Shown here in pieces: positions 34,457 through 44,071 of a DNA stretch of 64,000 nt. The notes under the pieces are model-generated. The model was not told the DNA's origin, searched no databases, and worked only from the letters and a program-made list of their open reading frames with translations. Both the position numbers and the translations under genes were made by a program. Within the stretch, counting starts at the first letter, position 1. Each line of letters starts with the position of its first letter. Origin of the DNA: Pseudomonas sp. 31-12 (GTDB lineage Bacteria; Pseudomonadota; Gammaproteobacteria; Pseudomonadales; Pseudomonadaceae); contig NZ_CP029482.1 in assembly GCF_003151075.1 (NCBI RefSeq), forward strand, positions 1,240,001 to 1,304,000, in the 5' to 3' direction.

Positions 34457-35833
34457 TCAGCACTCCACCCAGCTGACAGCCAGGCCGCCCCGTGAAGTCT
34501 CTTTGTATTTGTCGTGCATGTCGGCGCCGGTATCGCGCATGGTGCGGATTACCCGGTCCAGGGAAATAAAGTGTTTGCCGTCGCCGCGCAGGGCCATTTG
34601 CGTGGCGTTGATCGCCTTCACCGCTGCAATCGCATTGCGCTCGATACACGGCACTTGCACCAGGCCACCGACCGGGTCGCAGGTCAGGCCGAGGTTGTGT
34701 TCCAGGCCGATTTCGGCAGCGTTTTCCAGTTGCTCGGGCGTGGCGCCGAGCACATCGGCCAGACCGGCAGCGGCCATGGCGCAGGCGGAACCGACTTCAC
34801 CCTGGCAGCCGACTTCGGCACCGGAGATGGACGCGTTTTTCTTGCAGAGTATCCCTACGGCCGCCGCGCCCAAAAAGAACGCGACAACGTCATCGTCCGA
34901 CGCGTCCGGGTTGAATTTCATGTAGTAGTGCAGCACCGCCGGAATGATCCCCGCTGCGCCGTTGGTCGGTGCCGTCACCATGCGCCCGCCCGCGGCGTTT
35001 TCTTCGTTCACGGCGAGGGCGAACAGGTTCACCCACTCCATGGCCGACAGCGTGGACGTGATGACATTCGGCTTGCCGATTTCCAGCAGGCTGCGGTGCA
35101 ATTTCGCCGCGCGGCGCGGAACATTCAGACCGCCGGGCAGGATGCCTTCGTGACGCAAGCCTTGCTCGACGCACTCACGCATCACCGACCAGATGTGCAG
35201 CAAGCCCTGACGGATCTCGGCTTCGCTGCGCCAGGCCAGCTCGTTGGCCAACATCAACTCGGAAACCCGCAGGCCGTGCTGGTTACAGAGCTTGAGCAGT
35301 TCGCCAGCGCTGGAAAAATCGTAGGGCAGCACCACGTCGCTGGTCGGCGCGATACCGGACTCGGCTTCCGCCGCTTCGATGATGAAACCACCGCCAATCG
35401 AGTAGTACGTTTGCTCCGACAACTCTCCGGTTTCGCCGAAGGCTGTCAGGGACATGGCGTTGGGGTGGTAGGGCAAACTCTCGTCGAGCAGCAGGAGATC
35501 GCGTTGCCAGTTGAAGGCAATGGTTTTGTTGCCGGCCAGAGACAACTCGCCGGTTTCGCGCAGGGTCTGGATGCGGCTGTCGATGGTGGTCGGGTCGATG
35601 CTGTCCGGCCATTCGCCCATCAGGCCCATGACGCAGGCGCGGTCGGTCGCGTGGCCGACGCCGGTGGCCGAAAGGGAGCCGTACAGACGGATTTCTACCC
35701 GACGCACGGCGTCCAGCAAACCCTGGTCAATCAGTGCCTGGGCAAAGGTCGCCGCGGCGCGCATCGGGCCGACGGTGTGGGAACTGGACGGACCGATGCC
35801 GACTTTGAAGAGATCGAAAACACTGATAGCCAT
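34457..35833 (-). CDS. sdaA: L-serine ammonia-lyase, single-chain [4Fe-4S] type
   Basis: A 458-residue enzyme that deaminates L-serine to pyruvate. It has the N-terminal beta domain with [17 protein letters not shown], the catalytic part with [14 protein letters not shown], and the three iron-sulfur cysteines Cys343, Cys385 and Cys396, which match the positions in the Legionella enzyme. The start at 35833 yields the typical [20 protein letters not shown]. It is transcribed ahead of the serine carrier and divergently from a LysR gene that is probably its regulator. Together they allow use of serine as carbon and nitrogen source. Confidence 0.94.
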   Translation of the reverse strand: MAISVFDLFKVGIGPSSSHTVGPMRAAATFAQALIDQGLLDAVRRVEIRLYGSLSATGVGHATDRACVMGLMGEWPDSIDPTTIDSRIQTLRETGELSLAGNKTIAFNWQRDLLLLDESLPYHPNAMSLTAFGETGELSEQTYYSIGGGFIIEAAEAESGIAPTSDVVLPYDFSSAGELLKLCNQHGLRVSELMLANELAWRSEAEIRQGLLHIWSVMRECVEQGLRHEGILPGGLNVPRRAAKLHRSLLEIGKPNVITSTLSAMEWVNLFALAVNEENAAGGRMVTAPTNGAAGIIPAVLHYYMKFNPDASDDDVVAFFLGAAAVGILCKKNASISGAEVGCQGEVGSACAMAAAGLADVLGATPEQLENAAEIGLEHNLGLTCDPVGGLVQVPCIERNAIAAVKAINATQMALRGDGKHFISLDRVIRTMRDTGADMHDKYKETSRGGLAVSWVEC

Positions 35834-35968
35834 GCTAAAGCCTATACAAGCAATGGAAGAGAAATCGCTGCCATTTTTGTAGGACAAGCGCAATGTCGGC
35901 GATACTGCCTACCTCGGTCCTACGTGACCAACGAAACTTCCTAAGACAGCCTTTAGCAGGACTAAACA

Positions 35969-36916
35969 ATGAGTCGCCAATTGCACGCCCAGACATACGT
36001 CTGGCTGCACGTGTTTTCCTGTGCCGCGCGGCACTTGTCGTTCACCCGATGTGCTGAAGAGCTGCACATCACGCCGGGTGCGGTCAGTCAGCAAATCCGT
36101 CAACTGGAAGAACGGTTGGGCTTTCGCTTGTTTCACCGCCGTGCCCGCGGTGTGGAATTGAGCGCCGAGGGCCAGCGACTGGCCATTACGGTCAACGAGG
36201 CTTACGGCAACATCGATGCGGAATTGCGACGACTGGACGCGGGAATGATCAGCGGGATTCTGCGGGTGCGGTCTATTCCATCGTTCCTGAGCAAGTGGCT
36301 GACCCCGCGCCTGCCGCGCTTGCAGCAGCGCTTCCCGGACATTCAGTTGCGCCTGGTGGCCGAGGACAGCAGCGTGCCGTTGCACGAAGGCGACTTCGAT
36401 TTGGCGATCGACTTGAATGACGGCAGTTATCCCGGGTTGTTATCCACAACCCTGCTCGACGAACAGATCTTCCCGGTCTGCGCCCCGAGTCTGCTACGCG
36501 GCCGGCCACCGCTGCACGGCCCGGCGGGCCTGGTGCACTTTCCCCTGCTGCACGACATCACCGCCTGGCGCGGCAGTTACGAGTACGCGGAATGGGAGTT
36601 CTACCTCAATGCCATTGGCTTCGAGGGCGCGGACGTGCGGCGCGGGCATACCTTCAATCGCAATCACCTGACCATCGAAGCGGCGATTGCCGGCATGGGC
36701 GTGGCGATTGCGCGGCGAACCTTGCTGAATGACGAGCTGGAGCGAGGGACGTTGATCGTGCCGTTTGGCCTGGCGGTGCCCAATCACAAGCGTTACGTGC
36801 TGCTCTATGCGCCAGGCGCGCTGAGCCATCCGGGTGTGCGTGCGGTGCATGACTGGTTGGTAGAGGAGGCGGGGATCTTTCGGAGTCTGCACCCATTGGC
36901 GGAGCGGCAGATGTGA
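35969..36916 (+). CDS. LysR-type regulator (GcvA/DsdC-like)
   Basis: A 315-residue LysR protein of the GcvA branch. The N-terminal helix-turn-helix is VWLHVFSCAARHLSFTRCAE, then ELHITPGAVSQQIRQLEERL. The effector domain has a clear GDFDLAIDL motif and ends in WLVEEA. It is divergent from sdaA with a 135-bp shared control region, so control of the serine dehydratase and transporter genes is likely. DsdC for D-serine deaminase is the best-known relative in function, but no D-serine dehydratase gene is present here. Confidence 0.78.
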   Translation: MSRQLHAQTYVWLHVFSCAARHLSFTRCAEELHITPGAVSQQIRQLEERLGFRLFHRRARGVELSAEGQRLAITVNEAYGNIDAELRRLDAGMISGILRVRSIPSFLSKWLTPRLPRLQQRFPDIQLRLVAEDSSVPLHEGDFDLAIDLNDGSYPGLLSTTLLDEQIFPVCAPSLLRGRPPLHGPAGLVHFPLLHDITAWRGSYEYAEWEFYLNAIGFEGADVRRGHTFNRNHLTIEAAIAGMGVAIARRTLLNDELERGTLIVPFGLAVPNHKRYVLLYAPGALSHPGVRAVHDWLVEEAGIFRSLHPLAERQM

Positions 36917-37129
36917 GCAATTGCGACTAAAGAGAGGGGCGACCCAACTCCCGACCTTAACAGCGCTTTTGGCCGTTGTCCGGCTTTTTTTGCGAATCCA
37001 TATTTATCTTTTTCTAGGGGTTGAAATGTTCTGCGCGCAGACCGATTGTGTAAGTAAGAGGTCACGGTGATGACGCCCAAGGGCCAGCCGATGCGCCTCT
37101 CGCGAGCTAGCTGAAATAAGGGATGAACT

Positions 37130-37537
37130 ATGCAAATCCAAGTCAACAGTGATAACCATATTCAAAGCAGCATCCGACTGGAGGAGTGGGTACGTACTAC
37201 CATTGAGAGCACGCTCGAACGTTATGAAGAGGACCTGACACGCGTCGAGGTTCATCTGCGGGACGAGAACGGCGACAAGCCAGGTCCCCATGACATGCGC
37301 TGTCAGCTGGAAGCGCGGCCAAAAGGCCACCAACCGATTTCTGTCACTCATAAAGCCGACACCCTGGAGCAAGCGATCGACGGTGCGGCGGAAAAGCTCG
37401 AACATGCGCTAGAGCATCTGTTCGGCAAACTGCGGGGCAAACCACGTGCCGCTGTTGTGCCATTCGAACGAGTCGCTGCCGATGCGCTGCTGGAAGACGA
37501 GTTTCTCGAGAACGAACAGGCTGCTCAAAACGGCTGA
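37130..37537 (+). CDS. HPF/RaiA-family ribosome-associated protein
   Basis: A 135-residue protein related to hibernation-promoting factor and YfiA. It has MQIQVNSDNHIQSSIRLEEW at the start, TRVEVHLRDENGDK, CQLEARPKGHQPISV, and the HKADTLEQAIDGAAEKLEH helix. A C-terminal extension (about 105-135) is acidic. Such proteins bind the small ribosomal subunit and stop translation in stationary phase or stress. The usual hpf gene sits in the rpoN operon, so this is a second, stand-alone paralogue. About 210 bp of upstream sequence with no supported gene may hold its own stress promoter. Confidence 0.83.
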   Translation: MQIQVNSDNHIQSSIRLEEWVRTTIESTLERYEEDLTRVEVHLRDENGDKPGPHDMRCQLEARPKGHQPISVTHKADTLEQAIDGAAEKLEHALEHLFGKLRGKPRAAVVPFERVAADALLEDEFLENEQAAQNG

Positions 37538-37566
37538 AGCCTGATTCACTTTTTACCTTCCCACTG

Positions 37567-37600
37567 AAAACGGGCCTGCTAATGCAGGCCCGTTCTTGTT
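37567..37600 (+). terminator. Terminator after the HPF-like gene
   Basis: Arms AACGGGCCTGC and GCAGGCCCGTT around TAAT, then CTTGTTT, 30 bases past the stop. Confidence 0.82.
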
Positions 37601-37635
37601 TACGGTGTTCACCAGAATCTCTGGCTCCACGATTA

Positions 37636-37669
37636 CCTGTGGCGAGGGAGCAAGCTCCCTCGCCACAGG
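37636..37669. repeat. Single palindromic REP (TGGCGAGGGAG type)
   Basis: A 15-base arm CCTGTGGCGAGGGAG and its complement around CAAG. It lies between the HPF-like terminator and the fecA stop. Confidence 0.8.
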
Positions 37670-37702
37670 GGCTACGACAATCTCAAGTGATGTCGACAGT
37701 AA

Positions 37703-40036
37703 TCAGAAAGCCACCGAGGTCTGCACATAAACCGTTCGCGGTTCCCCCACGTACTTGCCCTTGTTGTTGTCATCGAACGAGCGGGTGAAGTACTGGTGGT
37801 TGAAGATATTCTTCACCCCCACCGCTACATTCAAATCCGACAACTTCGGCCCGAAGTCATACGCCGCTCGGCTGCTGAACAGCATGTACCCGGGAATCTT
37901 GCCCGTGCTGCCGTCAGCGCTTTCTGCCGGAGTGTTGGCGTTGTCGGCAAACTGGTCGCTCTGATAGCTGCTGTCCAGATTCAGCTTCCACGCGCCTTCG
38001 GTGTAACCCACGCCAAGGGTGCCTTTGTGTTTCGAAGAGAACGGCACACGATTGCCCTTGTTCGGTCCGTCTTCGCGGATGGTCGCGTCCACATAGGCGT
38101 AAGTGGCGTACACATCGAAGCCGGCCAGTGACGGGCTCAAATCATCCAGCGAATAGTTGATGCTGCTTTCGATCCCTTGATGACGCGTCTCGCCGCGGGC
38201 GATCACCGAGTCATTGGTCTGATTACTTTCGTACTGATTGTCGAAGTTGATCAGGAACGCGCCGATTTCCGCTCTCAACGCACCGTTGTCGTAACGGGTG
38301 CCCAGTTCCCAGGTCCGCGCCTTTTCCGGTTTGACTTCGCCGCTGGTCACCCGGTTAGGCATCTGGCTGTATTGCACGCTGCCGAACGAGCCTTCGGTAT
38401 TGGCGTAGAGATTCCAGGAGTCCGTCACGTGATAGAGCACGTTCAGCGCCGGCAGCGCGGTGTTGTAATCGCCTTTGTATTTCACGTTGGTCAGGTTGTT
38501 GGTCTGCTGCGAATCGATCATCTCGTAGCGAATGCCCGGCGTGAGTGTCCACTTGCCGATGTCGATCCGGTCATCAAGGAAGAACGCGTTGGCCTCGGTG
38601 CCCCCCCGGGTGTCGCGATCATTGCGGCTGTTAGTGGTCGGGTAGGTATTGTTGGCAATCGGCTCGCGGTAACGCAGTTCGTGGCCGGCTTCGTTGATGT
38701 AGCGATAGCCGATACCGACTTCATGGCTGGTCGGGCCGAGGTCAAAGCCTTGGGCGAAACGGGTTTCCAGGCCGCGTACCCAATACTCGCGCGGGGACAG
38801 CGACAGGAACGTGCCCTGATCCAGATAACCACTGCGCAGGGTTTTGGTGAAGAAGGTGTTGGCGGTGAATTCGCGACGGTCTTCCTGATAGCGATAGCCG
38901 AAGTTGAACATCGTCCGGCGGCCCCAGAACTGGTCTTTCGGGCGGGTCGACTGGTACGGGTCGGCATCGTAATCGGCGACGTTCAAGCCGCCGGGCATGT
39001 CGGCCTTGCCTTCGTAATACTGAGCCATCGCGTTGAAACTGTTGGCGTCATCGAGCTGGTATTTGCCCTTGAGGATCAGGTCGTCGATTTCGGTATCGCT
39101 GCGTTCACGCCAGTCGCCACCGCGGGTGCCGGAATACAACAGCGCGCCGCCCAAGCCGTTGTCGGCGGTGCCGCCGGCCAGCAAGTTGCCGGTGGTTTTG
39201 AAGCCGTCGTGGCTGGAGGACGGGCTGGTTTCGGTCTGGAAGCCCCCTTTCACCGTTGGTTCATCGGGAATCGCGCGGGTCACGAAGTTGACCACGCCGC
39301 CGACGTTCTGCGGGCCGTAACGCACCGCGCCGCCGCCGCGCACCACGTCCACCGCGTCCATGTTGCCGATGCTCACTGGCGCGAAAGACAACTGCGGCTG
39401 GCCATAAGGTGCGAAGGGCACCGGGATGCCGTCCATCAATACAGTCGAGCGTGAAGCCAGGCGCGGATTGAGCCCACGAATGCCGAAGTTCAGCGCCATG
39501 TCATGGCTGCCGGTGCCGTTGTTGTCCGGCGCGTTCACGCCGGGGATGCGGTTGAGCACGTCCTTGGCCTGGGTCGCGCCCTGGCGCTCGAACTCCTCGC
39601 GGCGGATCACATCACGTGCGCCAGGATGCTCGAAGACGTTGATTTGCGCGGCGTCACCGAGCCAGTCGCCGACCACTTTCGAGGTGTCCAGCTCCAGCGC
39701 AGTGTCGCCCACCGGTTGCAGGCTGAAGGCATTGTCGCCCTCGGCACGCGCTTGCAGGCCGGTGCCTTCGAGCAATGCGTCCAGGCCCTGCGACGGGGTG
39801 AAGTTGCCTTCCAGTCCACGACTCTGCACACCGCTAGTGACTTGCGAACCGAAGGTAATCAACACGCCGGCTTCACGGCCGAACTGGTTGAGTGCGCTTT
39901 CGAGCGAGGACGGTGCGATGTGGTACGGCTTGGCATCGGCGGCGAACGCGAGCGGCAGCGCGCCGAAGCTCAAGCTGGCGCCGAGCAAGAGGTGGCGCAC
40001 GGTTCGGGCCAGCGGAGTGAGGCGGGTGGGGTGCAT
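37703..40036 (-). CDS. fecA: FecA-like TonB-dependent receptor with signalling domain
   Basis: A 777-residue outer-membrane receptor. The signal peptide ends near residue 33 (PLAFAAD). An STN signalling domain follows (about 38-110, YHIAPSSLESALNQFGREAG), then the plug (LNRIPGVNAPDNNGTGSHDM and AVDVVRGGGAVRYGPQNVGG) and the 22-strand barrel ending in YVQTSVAF. The plug motif NFGIRGLNPRLASRSTVLMDG is that of the ferric citrate receptor family. The adjacent fecR and fecI complete the surface-signalling circuit. The start at 40036 replaces a longer frame that would place 64 residues before the signal peptide. Confidence 0.9.
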   Translation of the reverse strand: MHPTRLTPLARTVRHLLLGASLSFGALPLAFAADAKPYHIAPSSLESALNQFGREAGVLITFGSQVTSGVQSRGLEGNFTPSQGLDALLEGTGLQARAEGDNAFSLQPVGDTALELDTSKVVGDWLGDAAQINVFEHPGARDVIRREEFERQGATQAKDVLNRIPGVNAPDNNGTGSHDMALNFGIRGLNPRLASRSTVLMDGIPVPFAPYGQPQLSFAPVSIGNMDAVDVVRGGGAVRYGPQNVGGVVNFVTRAIPDEPTVKGGFQTETSPSSSHDGFKTTGNLLAGGTADNGLGGALLYSGTRGGDWRERSDTEIDDLILKGKYQLDDANSFNAMAQYYEGKADMPGGLNVADYDADPYQSTRPKDQFWGRRTMFNFGYRYQEDRREFTANTFFTKTLRSGYLDQGTFLSLSPREYWVRGLETRFAQGFDLGPTSHEVGIGYRYINEAGHELRYREPIANNTYPTTNSRNDRDTRGGTEANAFFLDDRIDIGKWTLTPGIRYEMIDSQQTNNLTNVKYKGDYNTALPALNVLYHVTDSWNLYANTEGSFGSVQYSQMPNRVTSGEVKPEKARTWELGTRYDNGALRAEIGAFLINFDNQYESNQTNDSVIARGETRHQGIESSINYSLDDLSPSLAGFDVYATYAYVDATIREDGPNKGNRVPFSSKHKGTLGVGYTEGAWKLNLDSSYQSDQFADNANTPAESADGSTGKIPGYMLFSSRAAYDFGPKLSDLNVAVGVKNIFNHQYFTRSFDDNNKGKYVGEPRTVYVQTSVAF

Positions 40037-40151
40037 GGAGGACGATCCTGAGAAGGTGGAATCAAGGGGGCTTTCCTTCTCTGTCACGCCAGATCTGAAA
40101 AACGGCTCACATTGGATGAATTTATTTGCTGGGCTGACAATGGCCGGCTTT

Positions 40152-40242
40152 TGTGGCGAGGGAGCTTGCTCCCGCTGGCTGCGAAGCGGCCCCAAATTTA
40201 CGACTGCTGCGCAGCCGAGCGGGAGCAAGCTCCCTCGCCACA
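40152..40242. repeat. REP pair (TGGCGAGGGAGCTTGCTCCCGC type)
   Basis: A TTGTGGCGAGGGAGCTTGCT arm at 40152 and an inverted copy ending at 40242 flank GGCTGCGAAGCGGCC and its inverse. It lies between fecA and fecR. Confidence 0.83.
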
Positions 40243-40264
40243 GGTAAGGTGTCTCGCTCCAGAA

Positions 40265-41203
40265 TTACACCTTCGCTTCGACGGTCACCCAATACCGGGT
40301 AAAGCGCTTCACTTTCACCGGCAAGCTGATTTCCAGCAGATCCAGAATCCGTTCGCTGTCGGCCAGCGGATACGTCCCGGAAATCAACAGATCCGCCACC
40401 TTCGCATCGCAATTCAACTGCCCGCGACGATAGCGGCCGAGCTCGTCGAGAAAATCCCCGAGGCGCATGTGGGCGGCCACCAGCATGCCGTCGGCCCAGG
40501 CGCCGCTGTTGGCCTCCAGCGGCAGCGGTTTACCCACGCCGCGCGGGCCGAAACCCAATTGCCGGGCGGCAGGTAAAACCAGTGGGGCGCCATCGTTCGG
40601 CATCAACTCGACTCTGCCCTCGAACACCGCCACCTGGGTGTGATCAGCAAACTGCCGCACGTTCAATCGTCCACCTTGCGTGGTCAACACGCCCTGCGCG
40701 GTCTGCACCTGAAACGCCTGGGTCGCGGTCAAGAGCAGTTCGCCCTCCAGCAAACGAATCAGCCGTTGCGGGCCCTCCACCCGCACATCCGCCGAACTCG
40801 CGGTGTTGAGCTGCAACTGATTGCCTGCGCCGAGCGCCACCTTGCGCCGCTGGCCGATGGGGCTGCGGTAATCAGCGAGCAACGGCGGCAGCACGTTGTG
40901 TTCGCGCATGCCCCAGGTGACCGCGGAACCTGCGCCGAGAATCAGCAGCAGTTTCAACGCCTGACGTCGGCTGCCGGACTTCGGCGCATTGAGCGCCGCG
41001 TGGGCCAGCGGCGAAGACAAACCGCGAAGACGCTGATTGACCCGCTGGATATGTTCCCACGCCCGTTGATGCTCGCTGTGCCCATCGTGCCATTGCTGCC
41101 AGGCCTGTTGCTGGCGCGGGTTCAGCGGGTCTTGCTGCATTTCCATCAACCAGTGCACGGCCTGTTCGGCGACTTGGGAAGAAAAGTCCGGAGTACCGTT
41201 CAT
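40265..41203 (-). CDS. fecR: FecR-like anti-sigma regulator
   Basis: A 312-residue inner-membrane protein. The cytosolic N-terminus contains the sigma-binding motif AVHWLMEMQQDPLNPRQQQA and WQQWHDGHSEHQRAWE with the conserved tryptophans. One transmembrane helix lies at about 83-99 (ALKLLLILGAGSAVTWG). The periplasmic part contains the FecR domain (YRSPIGQRRKVALGAGNQLQ) and a C-terminal STN-like region (FLDELGRYRRGQLNCD). It relays occupancy of FecA to FecI. Its start overlaps the fecI stop by 4 bases. Confidence 0.92.
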   Translation of the reverse strand: MNGTPDFSSQVAEQAVHWLMEMQQDPLNPRQQQAWQQWHDGHSEHQRAWEHIQRVNQRLRGLSSPLAHAALNAPKSGSRRQALKLLLILGAGSAVTWGMREHNVLPPLLADYRSPIGQRRKVALGAGNQLQLNTASSADVRVEGPQRLIRLLEGELLLTATQAFQVQTAQGVLTTQGGRLNVRQFADHTQVAVFEGRVELMPNDGAPLVLPAARQLGFGPRGVGKPLPLEANSGAWADGMLVAAHMRLGDFLDELGRYRRGQLNCDAKVADLLISGTYPLADSERILDLLEISLPVKVKRFTRYWVTVEAKV

Positions 41204-41697
41204 AGCGCGAAATAGCAGCGCATGGCTGCTTTACTCAAGTGGCGTTTGACCGTGGCAATGGAAATGCCCAGTTCCGCCGCGATCTGTGGATAAGTCAGGC
41301 CATCGACCTGCGCCAGCAGAAAGGCGCGTTTGACCAGACGCGGCAAACCGTCCAGCAACTGATCCAGCTCCATCAGGGTTTGCAGGATGATCGCCCGTTC
41401 TTCTTCGGACGGCGCGTACACCTCAGGCATTTGTGCGAGTGCTTCGGCGTAGGCGCGTTCCAGATCATGGCGACGGTAATGGTTGAACAGCACGCGTTTG
41501 GCGATCGTGGTCAGGAATGCTCGCGGCTCGATGATCTGCGGTGTTTCCCGGGCGGTCAGCACGCGAATGAACGTGTCCTGAGCCAGATCCGCCGCACTGT
41601 CCGGGCAGCCAAGCCTGCGCCGCAACCAACCGGTGAGCCAGTTGTGGTGGGCGTGATAGAGGATTTCGACGGGATTGGCGGGCTGCAACAGAACCAC
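41200..41697 (-). CDS. fecI: FecI-like ECF sigma factor
   Basis: A 165-residue extracytoplasmic-function sigma factor. Region 2 contains GCPDSAADLAQDTFIRVL and region 4 has LPRLVKRAFLLAQVDGLTYP with the helix ISIATVKRHLSKAA. The GTG at 41697 gives an N-terminus VLLQPANPVEILYHAHHNWL that fits the family, while a TTG at 41727 is also in frame. Its end overlaps the fecR start. A Fur-box-like sequence lies about 90-108 bp upstream, so it is likely iron-repressed. It directs transcription of fecA. Confidence 0.87.
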   Translation of the reverse strand: MVLLQPANPVEILYHAHHNWLTGWLRRRLGCPDSAADLAQDTFIRVLTARETPQIIEPRAFLTTIAKRVLFNHYRRHDLERAYAEALAQMPEVYAPSEEERAIILQTLMELDQLLDGLPRLVKRAFLLAQVDGLTYPQIAAELGISIATVKRHLSKAAMRCYFAL

Positions 41698-41786
41698 TCC
41701 GACACAAACGGATACGTTAGAGAACAAGAATTGTTCGCATTGTAGGGGTGTGCAATGCCCCCGGCAATCGGAACTGTTTTGCGTAT

Positions 41787-41805
41787 GAGAATATTTATCA
41801 TTAAT
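41787..41805. promoter_or_regulatory. Candidate Fur box between the two iron loci
   Basis: GAGAATATTTATCATTAAT matches about 13 of 19 positions of the consensus GATAATGATAATCATTATC. It lies between the divergent fecI and DUF3649 starts and could control both. Confidence 0.55.
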
Positions 41806-41864
41806 ATTGCGCGCTTGCTGGCCCGTGACTTTTACGCGGCCTCACCCGGTTTCAAGGTCGAAAC

Positions 41865-42170
41865 ATGAAAGGCAAAATCAGCACGCTTCCCGTTTCCTAT
41901 CGATTGGCCGTCACTTCGCGAGTGCTGGCTGCGGTGTTGGGCGGCTATATCGTCGCGGCGCTGGCCAGTGTCAGCCTTAGTTTGTGGTTGCCGATGGCCC
42001 GCGCCGAAGCGGTGGTGACCGGGATGATGATCTCGTTTCTGGTCTATCTGGTCGCGGTGCTCTGGTGTTTTGCCTGTCGCAGCGCGTGGCAGGCCTGGTT
42101 CGGGTTGATCGTTCCGGGTCTGGTGCTGACAGCTGTTTCAGGGTTGGCGTACTGGATGGGCCACGCATGA
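41865..42170 (+). CDS. DUF3649 family membrane protein
   Basis: A 101-residue inner-membrane protein with three hydrophobic segments (about 20-42, 49-70, 77-97). It starts with MKGKISTLPVSYRLAVTSRV and contains the VLWCFACRSAWQAWFGL signature. DUF3649 proteins occur only in iron-uptake loci next to PepSY and DUF3325 proteins. Its stop overlaps the next start (ATGA). It is the first gene of a coupled run. Confidence 0.85.
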   Translation: MKGKISTLPVSYRLAVTSRVLAAVLGGYIVAALASVSLSLWLPMARAEAVVTGMMISFLVYLVAVLWCFACRSAWQAWFGLIVPGLVLTAVSGLAYWMGHA

Positions 42171-43747
42171 AAGAAGGATTTCGTCAGGCGATGGCCTGGT
42201 TGCACACCTGGGCCGGGTTGACCTTCGGCTGGTTGCTGTTCGCGATTTTCCTGACCGGTACGCTCGCCTATTTCAAGGACGAGATCAGCCACTGGATGCA
42301 GCCCGAAATACCGGCGCGTTCGGTCACTGCCGAAACCAGTTTGACGCTGGCGCAACACTATCTGCAGCAGCACGCCCTGGGCGCCTCACGCTGGCTCATC
42401 GATTTGCCGAGTGCCCGAGAGCCTGGCCTGTCGGTGCGCTGGCAGCAGTCGCCGCCCAATCCAGGCGAGCGCGGCCGTTTCACTGAAAAACTGCTCGACC
42501 CGCAAACCGGCGCCGAAGTGCAGGGCCGCGAGACGATGGGCGGCGACTTCTTTTATCGCTTCCACTTCCAGTTGCAAATGCCTTATCCGTGGGGCCGCTG
42601 GTTGTCGACCATCGCGGCCATGGTGATGTTCATCGGCCTGATCACCGGGATCATCACCCACAAGAAAATCTTCAAGGACTTTTTCACCTTCCGCCCGCGC
42701 AAAGGCCAGCGCTCATGGCTGGACGGGCACAACGCCGTGGGCGTTCTGGTGCTGCCGTTTCACCTGATGATCACCTACAGCAGCCTGGTGATTTTCATGT
42801 CGATGGTGATGCCGGCGAGCATTCTGGCCTCGTACAAAGGGGATGTCCGGGCGTTTTTCGACGATGTGTTTCCAGCCTCCAGTACACCGGAACTGGCGGG
42901 AAAACCGGGGCAGTTGGCCCCCATGGCGCCACTGTTGGAACGGGCACGCGAGCAATGGGCGGGCGGTCGTGTGGAGCGCTTGACGGTGAACAATCCTGGG
43001 GATGCAAACGCCTCGGTGGTGCTGGTGCGTGACGGCGCGGATCGGGTGGTGCATGACGCGGGCAGCGCGGTGACGTTCAACGGCGTGACCGGGCAACAAC
43101 TCAGCGCCACACCACAGCAACCGATGCCGATGGCGATTGCCGGCAGTTTTTATGGTTTGCACATGGGCCATTTTGCGAGCCCGGTGTTGCGCTGGTTGTA
43201 CTTTATTTTCGGTCTGGCGAGCACCGCATTGATCGGCACCGGGCTGGTGGTCTGGCTCGGCAAGCGCCAGCTCAAGCATGCGAAAAGCGCCGTGATGCCC
43301 TTCGAACTGCGGTTGGTGGAAGTGCTGAACATCGCCAGCATGTCCGGGCTGGTGGTCGCAGTGGCGGCGTTCTTCTGGGCCAATCGGTTGCTGCCGGTTG
43401 AGATGGCCACTCGGTCGGATTGGGAAGTGAACAGCTTCTTCATCGTCTGGGGCTTTAGCGTGATTCACGCGGTGATCCGCCGTGGTCGCACGGCGTGGGT
43501 CGAACAATTGGCGTTGGCCGCGGTGCTGTTCTGCGGCGTGCCGCTATTGAACGCGCTGACCACGCCGTACCACTTGGGTGTGACGCTGGCTGAAGGCGAC
43601 TGGACGCTCGCCGGGTTCGATCTGACGTGCCTGGGCAGTGGCCTGTTCCTGGCCTGGGCTGCCTGGAAAATGCAGCGTGTCGGGCAGACCGTTCGCATTG
43701 CCAAAGAACGCGCCCGACCGATCACGCTTGAGCAGAAGGTGAACTGA
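42167..43747 (+). CDS. PepSY-associated TM protein (siderophore-linked reductase-like)
   Basis: A 526-residue inner-membrane protein with four main transmembrane helices (near 17-40, about 143-163, about 195-220 and about 340-360) plus helices near the C-terminus, and a periplasmic PepSY-type loop. Conserved histidines occur in WLHTWAG, FHFQLQMPYPWGRW, DGHNAVGVLVLPFHLMITYS and GLHMGHF. Relatives such as FoxB and the FpvG group reduce ferric siderophores in the periplasm, which requires haem ligands of this kind. It starts within the stop of the DUF3649 gene (ATGA). Which siderophore it serves is unproven, but the receptor gene downstream is the natural partner. Confidence 0.83.
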   Translation: MKEGFRQAMAWLHTWAGLTFGWLLFAIFLTGTLAYFKDEISHWMQPEIPARSVTAETSLTLAQHYLQQHALGASRWLIDLPSAREPGLSVRWQQSPPNPGERGRFTEKLLDPQTGAEVQGRETMGGDFFYRFHFQLQMPYPWGRWLSTIAAMVMFIGLITGIITHKKIFKDFFTFRPRKGQRSWLDGHNAVGVLVLPFHLMITYSSLVIFMSMVMPASILASYKGDVRAFFDDVFPASSTPELAGKPGQLAPMAPLLERAREQWAGGRVERLTVNNPGDANASVVLVRDGADRVVHDAGSAVTFNGVTGQQLSATPQQPMPMAIAGSFYGLHMGHFASPVLRWLYFIFGLASTALIGTGLVVWLGKRQLKHAKSAVMPFELRLVEVLNIASMSGLVVAVAAFFWANRLLPVEMATRSDWEVNSFFIVWGFSVIHAVIRRGRTAWVEQLALAAVLFCGVPLLNALTTPYHLGVTLAEGDWTLAGFDLTCLGSGLFLAWAAWKMQRVGQTVRIAKERARPITLEQKVN

Positions 43748-44071
43748 ATGTTGCTGGCCTTGCTGCTGTGCTACGGCGGATTCACCGCGCTGTGTTTATC
43801 GATGGATCGGCATCACGTCGACCTGCTGGGGCGCAAGTCGTCGGCCCAGCGGCGTAAAGCATTCAAGCTGAGCGGCTGGTTGCTGCTGACGGTTTCCTTA
43901 TGGGCGGCGGTGTCGCAAACCGGTTGGGGCCTCGGGTTGGTGGAGTGGTTCGCGGTGTTGATGCTCAGCGCCTTGCTGCTGGTGTGGTTGATGCCGTATC
44001 GCCCGCGCCTGGCCCTGGCGTTGGCCGGGTTGAGCCTGCTCGCCAGCCCCGTCGCCGTGTTTGCGCAATGA
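43748..44071 (+). CDS. DUF3325 family membrane protein
   Basis: A 107-residue protein with three or four hydrophobic helices (MLLALLLCYGGFTALCLSMD at the start, then WLLLTVSLWAAVSQTGWGLG, and FAVLMLSALLLVWLMPYRPR). DUF3325 always accompanies DUF3649 and PepSY proteins in iron loci. It begins immediately after the PepSY stop (TGAATG) and ends inside the start codon of the sigma-factor gene (ATGATGA). The role is unknown, possibly as a small subunit of the reductase complex. Confidence 0.83.
   Translation: MLLALLLCYGGFTALCLSMDRHHVDLLGRKSSAQRRKAFKLSGWLLLTVSLWAAVSQTGWGLGLVEWFAVLMLSALLLVWLMPYRPRLALALAGLSLLASPVAVFAQ

Noticed and set aside
33199..34476. A 425-codon frame antisense to the serine transporter
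   Set aside because: The His/Gln/Asp-rich product is a typical shadow of a membrane protein gene.
37072..37116. A 14-residue ORF (MTPKGQPMRLSRAS) before the HPF-like gene
   Set aside because: A weak GAGG-type site precedes it, but nothing else supports a leader peptide. Kept out of the annotation.
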